Assembly (NCBI GenBank): GCA_027886175.1
Contig: JAJNNQ010000026.1
Span: 17,948,001-18,012,000 of the forward strand
DNA: 64,000 bases
DNA from: Phylloscopus collybita
Taxonomy: Eukaryota; Chordata; Aves; Passeriformes; Phylloscopidae
Direction: 5' to 3'
The translations under genes were made by a program, and so were the position numbers. The notes below the pieces were generated by a model. That model did no database searches. It saw only the letters and a program-made list of their open reading frames with translations, and was not told the DNA's origin. This document shows positions 62,701 to 64,000 of this stretch, piece after piece. Position 1 is the first letter of the stretch; every line of letters starts with the position of its first letter.

Positions 62701-64000
62701 GAATACACAAACAGTTGAGGAAAAAGACAAAACTTCTTAGATCTAAAACCAGTTATGTAACTCATACATACTCATTAAACAAACATTTTTATGTTCTGAA
62801 TAAATGTTTTAACACATTTATTCTCTTGCATAAGAATAAAGTTGTCATGTACCCTTCAGAAAAACATTCACAAGCTTTAAAGTGCAAAATAGGTCATCAC
62901 AAACACACTACCTAATACCACGTTCTCTACAGTTCCATTCAAAAAGTCCCTTTTCAGATGTCCACCACATTTAATGGCTTTAACTAGCTATCTCTTGATT
63001 ATGACATATGACAAATATGGTCCACTTTTAAAAGGGAAAGGAGATATTCAGACAACCCCTTTCTGTTATATTTCAAAGTTTGCCTATTGGCTGCAGCTCT
63101 CTGCATTAGCCTCCTTTGAAAAACCTCAGCCAAAACTGACAATCAGTCTGAGGAGGAACTTGGGAAACAAGAACCTAAGAGAATTGGATGTGCACGCTGC
63201 AAGCAAATGCTGTGTGAGTGATCGCAGACCTTAGTGCCACTGAAGGCACACAAAGTTCAAGCCTTTAGCTCTCCCACACCTCTGTAGCAGTTAAGAAAAA
63301 TCGCATTGCCTTACCGTTTGTTCAGCCTGAGACAGATGTGTGCGCTTACAAGCCTTGTTTCAATGTTTAATGTACCTGAGAATTATGCAGATGACATGAG
63401 AGATTCATGAATATGTATGTATCTCAAATAAAATACATCAGCATGCTTCAAAAGAGTCCCCTTCTACAAATGAAGCTAGAAACAAAACCCCCAAACAGCA
63501 GAGGTTGTGGAATAATCATAATTCAAGGTATGACAACGCTGATAAGGGGGGAGAAGTCTGCACTACACAAAGCTGGAATTAAGACCTAAAGTAAGGAATA
63601 TTTGGGCATTGCTCTTGTTTGCAAATAAAGAAAATATGATTTACCACAGTTTAAAAAAGACCCCTAGTAAATTACAGATCTAAAATGAGCATGAGTTTTC
63701 AAATGAAAATATTGAATCAACATTAGATGCTACTGAACATTTGATAATGAGAAGTTTATAGATGATAAAATGCATTTAATAAACTAGCAGTGTTGTCAGA
63801 AACCTCCATTGCATTACCTAATTAAGGGTAGGGAGAAAATATTCGCCTCCTTTTTCCTGACTTTCCTTTGATTGAGAACTCTTTTAAAAATTGTCATAAA
63901 TGCAATTTAAATCATTTGTTACAGAATTTTTTTTGAAATCCATAAAAAAATTAAAGTCCTCTAAGCTGTTTAGTCTATAAGAAAGAGGATCTGTCATAGT

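Larger units (their letters stand above)
43692..64000 (-). other. KLHL32: KLHL32 intron (partial, runs off the window)
   Basis: Everything right of the BACK exon reads as one intron, over 20 kb long, unless an undetected small exon lies within it. It contains CR1 fragments at about 50880-51645, 54760-55143 and 55755-56432, simple repeats, a POU-type palindrome (44944-44953), a possible cassette exon (48249-48296) and a CTCF-like site (59741-59757). The stretches 45640-50880 and 56500-64000 otherwise hold no gene, RNA or repeat that I can support. Confidence 0.75.

Overview
The window is vertebrate nuclear DNA and almost certainly from a bird. It is AT-rich, intron-dominated and has no bacterial-style packed genes. 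Its interspersed repeats are mostly CR1 LINE fragments, several ending in the ATTCTATG-type 3' terminus, plus a solo LTR of a type common in birds. All of the clear protein-coding sequence belongs to one gene on the minus strand, which I recognise as KLHL32 (kelch-like family member 32).

Layout, reading the gene 5' to 3' (right to left). Six coding exons are visible: 43476-43691, 21352-22078, 11833-11891, 9192-9384, 6921-7015 and 4964-5125. Each has an AG acceptor and a GT donor, and the phases join without a break. Together they encode 483 residues and a stop. They carry the BACK domain and all six kelch blades. About 137 N-terminal residues (the BTB domain) are not found in the window and should lie to the right of base 64000. 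Adding 137 gives 620 residues, which agrees with the human protein length as I remember it. The 3' UTR runs left from 4963.

Left end (1-4560). No coding exon is supported here. In other vertebrates MMS22L lies tail-to-tail with KLHL32, so the first ~1 kb, which has a plus-strand AATAAA at 952-957, may be the end of the MMS22L 3' UTR. This is inference from gene order.

Introns (about 59 kb). Six clear CR1 fragments and one older one, a minus-strand solo LTR (17356-17949), a second possible LTR (about 33980-34290), several microsatellites and homopolymers, and a few stretches that look like regulatory DNA. These are a CpG-rich block at 10420-10870, a PBX/MEIS-type element near 29471, a POU-type palindrome near 44944 and a CTCF-like site near 59741.

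How it fits together. KLHL proteins of this build (BTB-BACK-kelch) typically act as substrate adaptors for cullin-3 ubiquitin ligases. This window supplies the substrate-facing half of such a protein. I see no undescribed multi-gene system. The observations most worth following are the candidate intronic regulatory elements, a possible in-frame cassette exon at 48249-48296, and the compact tail-to-tail gene boundary.
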